NCBI GenBank assembly: GCA_934572465.1
Contig: CAKTLG010000010.1
Span: 1 to 58,959, forward strand
Reading direction: 5' to 3'
From: an uncultured Oscillospiraceae bacterium
Lineage (GTDB): Bacteria > Bacillota > Clostridia > Oscillospirales > Oscillospiraceae
DNA length: 58,959 nt
Under the pieces are notes generated by a model. It was not told the DNA's origin, did not search any database, and saw only the letters and a list, made by a program, of their open reading frames with translations. The position numbers and the translations under genes are program-made. The first letter of the stretch is position 1. Each line of letters begins with the position of its first letter. Positions 32,136 to 40,796 of the stretch are shown here, in pieces.

Positions 32136-33488
32136 TTAGAAAATGCCCTGAGCCATCATGGCGTCGGCGACCTTCTGGAAGCCGGCGATGTTGGCGCCAG
32201 CGACCAGGTTGTAGCCCAGGCCGTAACGCTCGGCAGCCTCAACGGAAGCATCGTAGATGTTCTTCATGATGGCTTCCATCTTGGCGTCGACTTCCTCAGC
32301 GGTCCAGTAGATGCGCTGAGCGTTCTGAGCCATTTCGAGCTCGGAGACGGAAACGCCGCAGGCGTTGACAGCCTTGGAAGGAGCGACGGTGAGGTGCTTC
32401 TGGCTCATCAGGAAGGCCAGAGCATCGTTGGTGGTGGGCATGTTGCCGACTTCGATGTAGTAGGGAACACCGGACTCAGCGATCTTCTTGGCCCACTCCA
32501 TGTTGACATCGTTCTGGGTGGCGGCGGGCATGTAGACGTCGACGTCCTTGACGCCCCAGCACTTCTGACCCTCGACGAACTCAACGCCGAACTTGTCAGC
32601 ATAGGGCTTGCAGTGCATCGGATCCTTGGCGCGCATCTCGAGGATGAAGTTGAGCTTCTCTTCGCCGCAGACGCCATCCGGGTCATGGATGTAGCCGTCG
32701 GGGCCGGCGAAGTAGGTGACCTTGCCGCCCAGCTCGTCGATCTTCTTCATGATGCCCCAGCCGACATTGCCGTAGCCGGACATAGCGACGCGCAGGCCCT
32801 CGATGCCCTTGCCGTCGTGCTTGAGGACTTCGCGCAGATAATAGACAGCGCCGAAGCCGGTAGCCTCGGGACGGAGGATGGAGCCGCCGGTGCAGACAGC
32901 CTTGCCGGACATGGCGCCGAACTCAGCGGCACCGACGATGCGGCGATACTGGCCGTACAGATAACCGACCTCGCGGCCGCCGACGCCAACGTCACCAGCG
33001 GGGCAGTCGATGTCCTGGCCGATGTGGCGATGGAACTCGGTCATGAAGGCCTGGCAGAAGCGCATGACTTCGCCGTCGCTGCGGCCGATGGGGGAGAAGT
33101 CGGAGCCGCCCTTGGCGCCGCCGATGGGCAGGCAGGTCAGAGCATCTTTGAAGGTCTGCTCGAAGCCGAGGAACTTGATGATGGAGAGGTTAACGTTGGA
33201 AGCGAAACGCAGGCCGCCCTTGTAGGGGCCGAGCGCCGCGTTGTACTGCACGCGGTAACCACGGTTGACATGATACTGGAGGTTGTCGTCCATCCAAACG
33301 ACGCGGAACTCGATGGTGCGCTCGGGCTCGACCATGCGCTCAAGCAGGCAGGCCTTCTCGTACTCGGGGTGGGCGTCGATGACCGGCTCGAGGGAAGTCA
33401 GGACTTCTTCGACGGTCTGCAGGAATTCGGGCTCATTCGCGTTCTTGGCCTTGGTCTCGGCAAGAACTCTCTCAATGTAAGCATTCAT
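32136..33488 (-). CDS. gdhA: NAD(P)-dependent glutamate dehydrogenase
   Basis: 450 residues, the length of the hexameric bacterial enzyme. It interconverts glutamate and 2-oxoglutarate plus ammonia. The active-site region LPIGGAKGGSDF (about 120-131) holds the catalytic Lys; GPYKGGLRF lies upstream, and the Rossmann segment VAMSGYGNVGWG is near 233-244. GAGGAGG precedes the ATG at 33488. Codon choice looks more restricted than in its neighbours, which would fit high expression; this is a visual impression. The gene is monocistronic, with a long AT-rich upstream region. Confidence 0.95.
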   Translation of the reverse strand: MNAYIERVLAETKAKNANEPEFLQTVEEVLTSLEPVIDAHPEYEKACLLERMVEPERTIEFRVVWMDDNLQYHVNRGYRVQYNAALGPYKGGLRFASNVNLSIIKFLGFEQTFKDALTCLPIGGAKGGSDFSPIGRSDGEVMRFCQAFMTEFHRHIGQDIDCPAGDVGVGGREVGYLYGQYRRIVGAAEFGAMSGKAVCTGGSILRPEATGFGAVYYLREVLKHDGKGIEGLRVAMSGYGNVGWGIMKKIDELGGKVTYFAGPDGYIHDPDGVCGEEKLNFILEMRAKDPMHCKPYADKFGVEFVEGQKCWGVKDVDVYMPAATQNDVNMEWAKKIAESGVPYYIEVGNMPTTNDALAFLMSQKHLTVAPSKAVNACGVSVSELEMAQNAQRIYWTAEEVDAKMEAIMKNIYDASVEAAERYGLGYNLVAGANIAGFQKVADAMMAQGIF

Positions 33489-33765
33489 GATAAGTAGCCT
33501 CCTCTAAAATTACCCTGAATAACAGGGCCTGATGGTTCAGCCATCTTGTTTATAAGTTTAGCACCGACGGGAAAAATTCTCAAGTAAAACGACACTGGCG
33601 CTGTGTAAGAAATTCCCTTTTCTTTTTTGTGCAAACAGCAGAAATGAGGATGGAAAAGTTTCGTTTTTTTGATAAAGCTTATTAAAACGGTGCAAGCGGT
33701 CTTTCATAAGAGCGGAAAAGCACGGGAGAATTGGGCGTAATCCTGCATTTTGATGGAATCCATTC

Positions 33766-33796
33766 CAAAAAGAGATGGGGGCCGCGAGGCCCCCAT
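33766..33796 (-). terminator. terminator after the 606-residue membrane protein gene; remaining intergenic region has no gene
   Basis: A perfect 9-bp stem (33775-33783 with 33788-33796, loop GCGA) is followed on the minus strand by TCTCTTTTT. The surrounding gap 33489-33840 holds the gdhA leader and promoter region (a -10-like TATAAA near 33550) and AT-rich sequence in which I see no gene. Confidence 0.7.
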
Positions 33797-33840
33797 TCCG
33801 GTGCTTTTGCATCAATATGGCGCTTTGTGCGGATGCGCGC

Positions 33841-35661
33841 TCATGGCGCATCCGCTGTATCTCCGCCGTCCGCCGGCGCGGCCTGTTCGTCGTCAGCGGG
33901 CGGCGCGGCCTGTGCGGCGCTGTCCAGCACCTCGACGTCCGAGGCTATGATCCAGAATTCGCTGACGTAGCCGTCGCGGTAGTAGACGCACACATGGTCG
34001 CCCGCGTTCAGCAGCGGCGCATACGCGACCTCCGCCGCGCTCATGCGCACGGAGAAGGCGCTCTCGCCCTCAAAGCGCAGGAAGTAGACGCTGTTGCCGT
34101 CCACGACCGCCGTGCGGATCTCGGCGATCGTGCCCTCGACGCTCCTGTAGATGTCCGGCGTTGTGCCGACCTCACTCTGATCGTTGGAGATGAGGTTATT
34201 CTTGAGCAGCATCTGGCGGTAATTCATCTCGCAGTCGGCGACCGTCGCGCCGGTGGCGACGATCTGATACTGGTTGACATTGACCATCGCGTACATCTTG
34301 ACGAGCTCGCTCGCGTCCTTGAGCGCCATGAAGTACGTCGGCTGATCGGCGATGTTCAAAAGCAGCGGGAACGTCGCCTTATAGCGCAGGTTCTGCACCT
34401 GACCCTCGGCGCTGTCCATGGCGCTGTACTCCGTCGCGCCCGCGCAGGGGTAGTACTTCGTCTCCTTTGTGCGCTGGTTGGAGAGCAGGAAGCCGATGTT
34501 GCTCTCGTCGCCGCCCACGCTCGTCACGCCCGTGTAGAGGTAGACGTCGTCGCCTTCGGCGAGGTAGTTGTAGCCGTCGGTCGTGACGGTGACGTCGCGC
34601 TGGCCGAAGATGGAGTTCCAGAAGCCGTTGTGGTACATGCCGTAGTAGTCGTACTGCTCGATGATGAGCTCGGCGGAGTAGACATGGTCGACCCATGCGG
34701 GCGGCTGCTCCATATACTCGCTCTCGCCCGTGACGGCGTTGACGAGCACTGCGCCGTGGTTGTCTGTGCCGCCGAAAAGACCGATCGTCTTTTCCTTTCT
34801 GGCGCAGACCCAGTAGGGCGTGCCGTCCTCGTTGATCTCGAAGACCGGCTCTTCAAACATATAGGTGGGATACTGGAAGCGCAGGTGACGGTAGAGGTTG
34901 CGGGAGAAATGCTCGGCGGTCGTGTATTTCATGCCCTCGTCCAGACGCACGACCTCGACGTTCTGCGTCACCATGTCGATGATGAGATAGGCGGGCAGAC
35001 CCTCCGAGCGGTTGTTGAACCACTTGATGATGTCGCCGTAGCGCAGCGGCGTGACGCGCACGGGGCGGCCGTGGTAGTTGATCTGCGTGTAATCCGCGGC
35101 GACCTCGAACTGCGAGACCATGTCGGCCAGCTCGCCGAGCTTGCGGTCGCCGAGCTTCTGCGCGCTGTCGCGGTCGAGCATCGGGATGCGGTCATAGGAG
35201 ACCTCCTCAATCTCGCTGGAAAAGCTGCCGCTGTCGATCGGCAGCAGCGCCTGATAGTCCTTTGCCCGCAGCACGACCCAGGACGTCACCGCGCCGATGA
35301 GCGCCGTGACGATGAGCGCCGCGACGATGAAAAACGGCACGGTGCACTGCTTTTTGACAAACGTAAAGTAGCCCTTCGCGCCCGTGCCCTGAAAGCCGGA
35401 GGTCAGAAGCGTGCACACGCAGTACGTGACGCACAGCAGCAGCACGAAGCCGTAGAACTCCTCGGCGTGCAGGTTGATGGGGGGCAGCTCGACATAGAAG
35501 AAGACCGCGCCGACGAGCAGCGTGACGAGCGTGTTGATGGCGATGCGCGCGCCCTTGCTGCCGATCGATTTGCGGGGCTTGCGCTCGCGCTTCGGCTTCG
35601 GCGCGGCGTTCGGATCGAACTGGAAGCCGTTCGCGTCCGAGCCGGAGAATTTGATATCCAT
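33841..35661 (-). CDS. large membrane-anchored protein of unknown function
   Basis: 606 residues from ATG 35661 (MDIKFSGSDANGFQ), with AAAGGAAAC upstream; an earlier frame start lacks a ribosome binding site. After a basic stretch, about three membrane segments lie near 40-58, 68-90 and 110-132. A region of about 460 residues outside the membrane follows, rich in Tyr and Asp, without known motifs (DYTQINYHGRPVRV; WVDHVYSAELIIEQYDYYG). It ends in an Ala/Asp/Pro-rich tail. Homologues occur in related Clostridia as I recall, without a known role. It has its own promoter and terminator. An envelope function is likely but not shown. Confidence 0.65.
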   Translation of the reverse strand: MDIKFSGSDANGFQFDPNAAPKPKRERKPRKSIGSKGARIAINTLVTLLVGAVFFYVELPPINLHAEEFYGFVLLLCVTYCVCTLLTSGFQGTGAKGYFTFVKKQCTVPFFIVAALIVTALIGAVTSWVVLRAKDYQALLPIDSGSFSSEIEEVSYDRIPMLDRDSAQKLGDRKLGELADMVSQFEVAADYTQINYHGRPVRVTPLRYGDIIKWFNNRSEGLPAYLIIDMVTQNVEVVRLDEGMKYTTAEHFSRNLYRHLRFQYPTYMFEEPVFEINEDGTPYWVCARKEKTIGLFGGTDNHGAVLVNAVTGESEYMEQPPAWVDHVYSAELIIEQYDYYGMYHNGFWNSIFGQRDVTVTTDGYNYLAEGDDVYLYTGVTSVGGDESNIGFLLSNQRTKETKYYPCAGATEYSAMDSAEGQVQNLRYKATFPLLLNIADQPTYFMALKDASELVKMYAMVNVNQYQIVATGATVADCEMNYRQMLLKNNLISNDQSEVGTTPDIYRSVEGTIAEIRTAVVDGNSVYFLRFEGESAFSVRMSAAEVAYAPLLNAGDHVCVYYRDGYVSEFWIIASDVEVLDSAAQAAPPADDEQAAPADGGDTADAP

Positions 35662-35714
35662 GCTCAAGTTTCCTTTCTGCATCAAAATGTATCGTTTGTG
35701 CGCTGGACAACTAT

Positions 35715-35743
35715 AGTATATCGCACCGGAGCCGTAAAAACAA
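35715..35743 (-). promoter_or_regulatory. promoter of the 606-residue membrane protein gene
   Basis: On the minus strand TTGTTT (35738-35743), a 17-base spacer and TATACT (35715-35720) precede the start by 53 bases. Confidence 0.55.
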
Positions 35744-35785
35744 GAGAGAGCCGCAAAAGTTGCGGGGCCGGCGCGATCTGCGCTC

Positions 35786-35814
35786 TTGCCCGCGCGGCGC
35801 GGCTGTGGTATATT
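35786..35814 (+). promoter_or_regulatory. promoter of the GNAT gene at 35843
   Basis: TTGCCC (35786-35791), a 17-base spacer and TATATT (35809-35814) lie 28 bases before the ATG. It is divergent from the promoter at 35715-35743. Confidence 0.5.
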
Positions 35815-35842
35815 GGGAAAAAAGCGGGGGAGGACGAAGAAG

Positions 35843-36304
35843 ATGGAGACTTACCGTATCGCGGATATCGCGCGGGAGAGCGCGCTGAAGGAGCGTGCCG
35901 CCAGATGGTTCAGCGAAAAGTGGCGCGTGCCGCTGAGCGCCTATGAGGAGAGCATGGACGAGATGCTGCGCGGCGAGGCTCCCGTGCCGCGATGGTACGC
36001 GGCGCTCGAGGGCGAGCGCATCATCGGCGGCCTCGGCGTTATTGAGAACGACTTCCACGACCGGAAGGATCTTGCGCCGAACGTCTGCGCCGTGTATGTG
36101 GAGCCGGATCGCCGCTGCCGCGGCATCGCGGGCGCACTGCTCGCGCGCGTCTGCGCAGACATGGCCGCGCGCGGAGTCGACACGCTGTATCTGCTCACCG
36201 ACCACACGGGGTTTTATGAACGCTATGGCTGGGAATATTACTGTATGGCGCAGGGCGAGGGCGACGAGCAGCCGTCGCGTATGTACGTTTTCCGGCAGAA
36301 GTGA
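35843..36304 (+). CDS. GNAT-family N-acetyltransferase
   Basis: 153 residues from ATG 35843, with GGAGG 9 bases upstream. The acetyl-CoA motif is VYVEPDRRCRGIAGALLARVC (about 86-106; written in full it spans 21 residues, the key part being RRCRGIAGAL). The C-terminal FYERYGWEYY block is typical of small-molecule GNAT enzymes. The substrate is unknown. It is a single-gene unit between a promoter and a strong terminator. Confidence 0.8.
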   Translation: METYRIADIARESALKERAARWFSEKWRVPLSAYEESMDEMLRGEAPVPRWYAALEGERIIGGLGVIENDFHDRKDLAPNVCAVYVEPDRRCRGIAGALLARVCADMAARGVDTLYLLTDHTGFYERYGWEYYCMAQGEGDEQPSRMYVFRQK

Positions 36305-36310
36305 AAAGAA

Positions 36311-36339
36311 AGAGGGACGGCAGACCGTCCCTCTTTTTT
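36311..36339. terminator. bidirectional terminator between the GNAT gene and the small membrane peptide gene
   Basis: A perfect 10-bp stem (36311-36320 with 36325-36334, loop CAGA) is followed by six Ts on the plus strand and by TTTCTTTT on the minus strand. The plus-strand T-run overlaps the stop codon of the 28-residue peptide gene. Confidence 0.85.
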
Positions 36340-36425
36340 CAGCATTTCATGCTGTGCTTTTTCGTCATCGCGGCATAGAGCAGCGCGCAGAGGGGAAGCA
36401 GGAGCAGGAAAAGAAGCTTTTTCAT
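36339..36425 (-). CDS. 28-residue membrane peptide downstream of an ABC exporter
   Basis: The frame encodes MKKLLFLLLPLCALLYAAM followed by TKKHSMKC. It has a strong ribosome binding site (TTGGAGGA, 6 bases before the ATG at 36425). It is one hydrophobic helix with two N-terminal lysines, either a single-span peptide or a bare signal sequence. It lies 33 bases after the FtsX-type permease on the same strand and just before a terminator, so it is probably the third gene of that operon. The function is unknown; a regulator or accessory subunit of the exporter is possible. Confidence 0.55.
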   Translation of the reverse strand: MKKLLFLLLLPLCALLYAAMTKKHSMKC

Positions 36426-36458
36426 CGTTGAGTCCTCCAATGTGTTATTTTTCGGCGG

Positions 36459-37889
36459 TCACGCGCGCTGCGTGCCGCTGACGATGCGGAAGTAGGCGTT
36501 CGAGGTTAGGCGGTACATCGCGCAGTAGAGCGCGGCGAAGATCAGCAGCGCCGCCGCCGTCACGCCGAGAAACAGCGTGAGGTTCTGGATGCCGAACAGC
36601 TGCAGGATCTGCCAGACCATCGGCTGGGCAAAGCCGAGGTGCAGCGCCGCCGCCGCGAGCGGCAGCAGAAAGATGAGCAGCATCTGCGCGTTCACGCTCT
36701 CGCGGATGTCGCGCTTCGTCATGCCCACGCGCTGCATGATGGCAAAGCGCGAGGCGTCCTCATAGCCCTCGACGACCTGCTTGTAGTAGAGCATCAGAAG
36801 CGTTGCGAACAGGAACAGCACGCTCAGAAGGATGCCGAGGAAGAAAAGGCTGCCGTAGAGCGAGAAAAACTCGGAACGGATCTCCGCCATGTCCTCGGGG
36901 AGCCAGTGGTTCTGAACGGAGAGGGTGTTGATCGCGTCCTCCGCGCCGAAGTACAGGCTCGCGGTGGACGCTACCATCACCAGCACCATCGTCGCGAGGA
37001 TGCAGATGGAGGCAAGGCCCGCGCCGTTTCGCTTCATGCGGTAGGTCAGCGAGGAGAGAGAAACAAAGTTGCGCTTTTTATAGTAGAATTTTTCATCCTT
37101 CTGGAGCGTGCGGCAGAGCGTCACGCTGCCGGAGATAAAGAGCAGATACGTTGCAAGGATCACCATAACGACCGCAAGGAAGAAGAGCAGCATCGCCTGC
37201 ACGGGATCGCTGATGGTCACGGCGATATAATATGCGCCGAGCAGCAGCGCAAGGCCCGGGAGCACGAGCAGCCACTGCGACTTCGGCGGCCTTTCGCCGA
37301 CGCTCTCGCTCTTTAAGAGCGCCGCGCCCTGTGCGTGCCGCAGCGAGAGCACGCCGCGCACATAGAGCAGGGCAAAGATCGCGGCGAACGTGACGGCGCA
37401 CTGCTTCACGGCGGCAAGGCTCACCGAAAACGCGGCGGCGGGAAGTCCCAGCAGCCGCAGCAGCGCGGTCTGCGATACAAGGCTCAGCAGCGCGCCGAGG
37501 GCGAGGCCCGCGATGAGCGTGAACGCCGCGGCCATCAGCGTTTCCCAGAAAAGAATGCTGCCGAGCGCGCCGCGGTCCATGCCGAGCACGCTGTAAAGGC
37601 CGAATTCCTTCCTGCGCCGGCGCAGGAGAAAGCTGTTGGTGTAAAAGAGGAACAGCGCCGCGAACACCGAGATGACGAATGAGCCGAGCTGCATCACCAG
37701 CTGAACGGTCGTTGTGCCGGAGCCGTTGGGCTTGCCGTTGACCACATAGAGCGACGGCGCCGCGGCGAGGGCGCTGATGACGTACAGCACCGCCGCCATG
37801 AACGCGCAGGAGAGCAGATACGGGACATAGAGCCTTGCGTTCTTCTTGAGCCCCATCCACGCAAGGCGGGGGTAAAACGCGGCGTTCAT
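36459..37889 (-). CDS. ABC transporter permease, FtsX/BceB-like
   Basis: 476 residues from ATG 37889, coupled by a 4-base overlap to the ATPase gene. There are about eight membrane segments. The core blocks (FLLRRRRKEFGLYSVLGMDRGALGSILFWE and, near the C-terminus, YEDASRFAIMQRVGMTKRDI) belong to FtsX-like permeases that export or sense antimicrobial peptides; only the short keys EFGLYSVLGM and QRVGMTKRDI need be checked. It is shorter than a typical 650-residue BceB and lacks the large outside loop. No two-component system is adjacent, so a Bce-type resistance role is uncertain. Confidence 0.8.
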   Translation of the reverse strand: MNAAFYPRLAWMGLKKNARLYVPYLLSCAFMAAVLYVISALAAAPSLYVVNGKPNGSGTTTVQLVMQLGSFVISVFAALFLFYTNSFLLRRRRKEFGLYSVLGMDRGALGSILFWETLMAAAFTLIAGLALGALLSLVSQTALLRLLGLPAAAFSVSLAAVKQCAVTFAAIFALLYVRGVLSLRHAQGAALLKSESVGERPPKSQWLLVLPGLALLLGAYYIAVTISDPVQAMLLFFLAVVMVILATYLLFISGSVTLCRTLQKDEKFYYKKRNFVSLSSLTYRMKRNGAGLASICILATMVLVMVASTASLYFGAEDAINTLSVQNHWLPEDMAEIRSEFFSLYGSLFFLGILLSVLFLFATLLMLYYKQVVEGYEDASRFAIMQRVGMTKRDIRESVNAQMLLIFLLPLAAAALHLGFAQPMVWQILQLFGIQNLTLFLGVTAAALLIFAALYCAMYRLTSNAYFRIVSGTQRA

Positions 37890-38650
37890 GCGCACTCGCC
37901 TCCCGTCTGCTGCCGCGTCAGCACGTCGGTGATGCGCTGGTAGAACCGCGCGTCCGTATCCGCGCCGCGCCTGAGCTCGAGCGAGACCTCGCCGTCGCGC
38001 AGGAACAGCACGCGCGAGGCGCAGCTCGCCGCGCGCACGGAATGCGTGACCATCACGACCGTCTGCCCCGCGCGGTTGATCTGCGCAAAGAGCCGCAGCA
38101 GCTCGTCGGTCGAGCGGGAATCGAGCGCGCCGGTCGGCTCGTCGGCCAGCAGGATCTGCGGGCGGGTGATGAGCGCGCGGGCGACGGCGGCGCGCTGCTT
38201 TTGCCCGCCGGAGACCTCATAGGGGTACTTTTTGAGAAGCTCCGTGATGCCGAGCTCATCGGCAAGCGGCGCGAGCCGGCCGCGCATCTCCGCGCGGGGC
38301 CTTCCCGCAAGCACAAGGGGCAGGCAGATGTTATCCTCGAGCGAGAAGGCGTCGAGCAGACTGAAATCCTGAAAGACGAAGCCGAGGTTGTCGCGGCGGA
38401 AGGCCGCGGCGGTCTCCTCGGGGATCTCGGAGAGGTTCTTGCCGCCGAGCAGCACCGTGCCGGCGGTCGACTTGTCAAGCGCGGCGAGGATGTTCAGGAG
38501 CGTCGTTTTGCCGCTGCCGCTCTCGCCCATGATGGCGACGTATTCGCCGGCCTCGACCGTGAAGTTCACATTTTTGAGCGCTTCGACCTTTGCGCCGCCA
38601 AAGCGCGTGCTGTAGATTTTTCTGAGGCCCTGTACGTCGAGAATGGTCAT
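37886..38650 (-). CDS. ABC transporter ATP-binding protein, BceA/LolD-like
   Basis: 254 residues from ATG 38650 with AAAGGAG upstream. Walker A (MGESGSGKTT), the Q-loop (VFQDFSLLDAFSLEDN), the signature VSGGQKQR, Walker B with ADEPTGALD, and the H-loop VTHS are all intact. This ATPase class pairs with FtsX-like permeases, and the coupled downstream gene is one. It is the first gene of the unit; a terminator at 38751-38789 separates it from the next operon. Confidence 0.88.
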   Translation of the reverse strand: MTILDVQGLRKIYSTRFGGAKVEALKNVNFTVEAGEYVAIMGESGSGKTTLLNILAALDKSTAGTVLLGGKNLSEIPEETAAAFRRDNLGFVFQDFSLLDAFSLEDNICLPLVLAGRPRAEMRGRLAPLADELGITELLKKYPYEVSGGQKQRAAVARALITRPQILLADEPTGALDSRSTDELLRLFAQINRAGQTVVMVTHSVRAASCASRVLFLRDGEVSLELRRGADTDARFYQRITDVLTRQQTGGECA

Positions 38651-38750
38651 AAGAAAACTCCTTTCCAAAACGCTGCCGTAAGCTGAGCTTAGCAGCAGAA
38701 GGTTAACATAATTGCGGTATTTTGCTTAAGTTTTTCTGAAAAACGGGCGC

Positions 38751-38789
38751 AAAAAAGCAGCCGGAAAAGCGAGGGCCTTTCGCGGCTGC
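38751..38789 (-). terminator. intrinsic terminator after the YtrA-like operon
   Basis: A 7-bp stem (38757-38763 with 38783-38789) and a 19-base loop are followed on the minus strand by six Ts (38751-38756). It lies 16 bases after the ABC-2 permease stop. Confidence 0.7.
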
Positions 38790-38804
38790 CTTTTCGATGA
38801 TGCG

Positions 38805-39623
38805 TTACTCGAGATTCAGTTTTTTGGTGGTGAAGTACCACGTCACGGCGTAGCCCGCCGCGCAGAAGATGAGCTCGCCGAACATGCCCCACAGGAGCAG
38901 CAGCTCGAGACCCTTGGGCGCGGTGTAGGCGTCCAGCGCGTTCCAGAAGCCGGGGTTGGCATTGACGAACAGGCCGATCATGGCGATGGCGGTGAACTGC
39001 GCGATCTGGAAGAACACAAAGACGAGGAGAACCGTCCAGAGCTCCTTGTGCTTGTTGAAGCTGTAGCCGATGGAATAGGCCGCGTAGACCACGAGCGACG
39101 CGGCAGAGACCAGAAAGACGAAGTTGCCGAGCATCTCCAGCAGGAGGAGCAGCGCGTGGCCGCGCAGCGCGGCGTCCATTTTGAAAAAGGCGATGAAGGA
39201 ATCGCCGAAGAATTTGGGCACATACTGCAGCTCGCTCCAGCCAGCCACGGCGACGATCAGCGCGAGAAGCCCGACAACGAACGCCGCGGCGTACCACACG
39301 GCGGCGACGATGAGCTTGGAGGCGAGCAGCTCATGCACGCTCACAGGGAGCGTCAGCGTGAGGTAGCCCTCGTCCTTGAGCACATGGTCGCGCCAGCGGC
39401 AGGCGGAGAGCACCAGCGGTGCAAACGCCAGCGCGAGGAGACCGAGCACAAAGCCAATGACCAGCAGTATGCCGACGAGCTGCAAAAGCCAGTGAACGCC
39501 GCCGTTGTTGAGCAGCGGCAGGGAAAGGCGCATCAGCACGGTCAGCGCCAGCATCCCGAAAAATACGGGCCACATGATGCGGCTCGTTGCACGAAATTCG
39601 TGCTTAATGAGCTTACTTAACAT
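38805..39623 (-). CDS. ABC-2-type membrane permease
   Basis: 272 residues with about six membrane segments, N-terminus MLSKLIKHEFRATSRIMWP. The LIKHEF start and the YLTLTLPVSVHELLASKL block are typical of ABC-2 permeases encoded with small ATPases in Firmicutes. Its start overlaps the ATPase gene by 7 bases. It is the last gene of a GntR-ATPase-permease operon, an arrangement like ytrA-ytrB in Bacillus, which responds to cell-wall antibiotics. The substrate is unknown. Confidence 0.8.
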   Translation of the reverse strand: MLSKLIKHEFRATSRIMWPVFFGMLALTVLMRLSLPLLNNGGVHWLLQLVGILLVIGFVLGLLALAFAPLVLSACRWRDHVLKDEGYLTLTLPVSVHELLASKLIVAAVWYAAAFVVGLLALIVAVAGWSELQYVPKFFGDSFIAFFKMDAALRGHALLLLLEMLGNFVFLVSAASLVVYAAYSIGYSFNKHKELWTVLLVFVFFQIAQFTAIAMIGLFVNANPGFWNALDAYTAPKGLELLLLWGMFGELIFCAAGYAVTWYFTTKKLNLE

Positions 39624-40312
39624 CTGAATACCTCCCGGAAGAGCTCATCAACGCTCTTGCCCTTTTCATCGCGGATGGTCTCCACGCTCTCGTGGAGCAT
39701 CACGCGGCCATCGCGCAGGAACACGACCTCGTCGAGCACCTGCTCCACATCGGCGATCAGGTGCGTGGAGATAACGACCGCCGCGTCCTCGCTGTAGTTG
39801 CTGATGATCGTGCGCAGGATATAGTCGCGCGTCGCGGGATCGACGCCGCCGATCGGCTCGTCGAGCAGGTACAGCCTTGCCTGACGGCTCATCGTAAGGA
39901 TGAGCTGCACCTTTTCGCGCATTCCCTTGGAGAGCGTCTTGACGCGCTGCGCGCGGTCAAGGCCGAGATTCAGCAGCATCGTCTCGGCAAGTCCGCGGCG
40001 AAAGTCCGCGTAGAAATCCTCGTAATAGTCGAGCGTCTGCGCGACCGTCATCCAGCCGGGCAGCGTGTTGCGGTCAGGCAGATACGAAACGATCGCCTTC
40101 GTTGCGCGGCAGGGCTTTTCGCCGTCGACGAGGATATCGCCCGCGGTCGGCGTCAGAAGTCCGTTGGCCAGCTTGATGAGCGTCGTTTTGCCGCTGCCGT
40201 TGGGGCCGAGCAGGCCCACGATGCGCCCGGGCTCGATCGTGAGATCGACCGTGTCGAGCGCCTGTTTTGCGCCGAAGCTCTTGCTCAGCGTCTTACACTC
40301 CAGAATACTCAT
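39617..40312 (-). CDS. ABC transporter ATP-binding protein, YtrB-like
   Basis: 231 residues. Walker A is GPNGSGKTT (about 36-44). The signature is LSKGMREK, and Walker B reads LYLLDEPIGGVDPATRD. This LSKGM signature is usual for drug- and cell-wall-stress exporters partnered with ABC-2 permeases. It overlaps the GntR regulator upstream by 4 bases and the permease downstream by 7 bases. It provides ATP-driven transport for the 272-residue permease. Confidence 0.87.
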   Translation of the reverse strand: MSILECKTLSKSFGAKQALDTVDLTIEPGRIVGLLGPNGSGKTTLIKLANGLLTPTAGDILVDGEKPCRATKAIVSYLPDRNTLPGWMTVAQTLDYYEDFYADFRRGLAETMLLNLGLDRAQRVKTLSKGMREKVQLILTMSRQARLYLLDEPIGGVDPATRDYILRTIISNYSEDAAVVISTHLIADVEQVLDEVVFLRDGRVMLHESVETIRDEKGKSVDELFREVFRC

Positions 40313-40677
40313 TTTTCTTCCTCCTTTGCCTGTGCGATCAGGGAGATGACATCTTCCCTCCCGCAGCCAAGCGTTTTCATCGAGCGGAGGAATTCCTCCA
40401 CCCGCTCGTCGGCCAGACGCAGTCTGGCGTTTACGATCATGTTTTCATTTTCCGTGACGAACCGCCCCGCGGTGCGCTGGGTGAATACCAGCCCGTCGCG
40501 CTCAAGGTCGGCCAGCGCGCGCTGCACTGTGTTGGGGTTGACACCCGCCTCCACCGCAAGCTCGCGGACGGACGGCAGCTTTTCGCCGGGGGCGTAGCTG
40601 CCCGAGACGATGGCCTCTGTGAGCCGCTGCGTGAGCTGGGAGTAGATCGGCAGGTCATTGCGGAAGTTCCATTCCAT
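40309..40677 (-). CDS. GntR-family regulator, YtrA-type
   Basis: 122 residues, the short YtrA form. The winged helix-turn-helix is at about 8-72 (LPIYSQLTQRLTEAIVSGSY...LPSVRELAVEAGVNPNTVQRAL). Only a short C-terminal dimerisation helix pair follows, with no ligand-binding domain. It is the first gene of the operon and probably represses it through the 38-bp palindrome at 40691-40728, which overlaps the -10 box. AAGGAGG precedes the ATG. Confidence 0.88.
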   Translation of the reverse strand: MEWNFRNDLPIYSQLTQRLTEAIVSGSYAPGEKLPSVRELAVEAGVNPNTVQRALADLERDGLVFTQRTAGRFVTENENMIVNARLRLADERVEEFLRSMKTLGCGREDVISLIAQAKEEEK

Positions 40678-40690
40678 CGCGATCCTCCTT

Positions 40691-40745
40691 GTGTATCACT
40701 GTATTAGGTGATTAGTACAATAATACACGAGCAGGCATTTGTCAA
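40691..40745 (-). promoter_or_regulatory. promoter and operator of the YtrA-like operon
   Basis: On the minus strand TTGACA (40740-40745), a 17-base spacer and TATTGT (40717-40722) form the promoter. An imperfect palindrome at 40691-40728, with half-sites of the form GTGTATNANTGTANTA, covers the -10 box and the start region. Similar half-sites are known for YtrA-type repressors, so autoregulation is likely. Confidence 0.7.
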
Positions 40746-40796
40746 CCCCATTTTGCAAAAAAATTTGAAAAGCAGGCAAAAAATCTGAAACGGATG

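Noticed and set aside
32115..33497. Plus-strand 460-codon frame opposite gdhA
   Set aside because: It is a known type of antisense frame over GC-rich glutamate dehydrogenase genes. The Asp/Leu/Val-rich product has no family, and gdhA motifs are complete.
33775..35946. Plus-strand 723-codon frame
   Set aside because: It runs opposite the 606-residue membrane protein and through two promoters and the GNAT start. It has His/Arg/Val-rich shadow composition.
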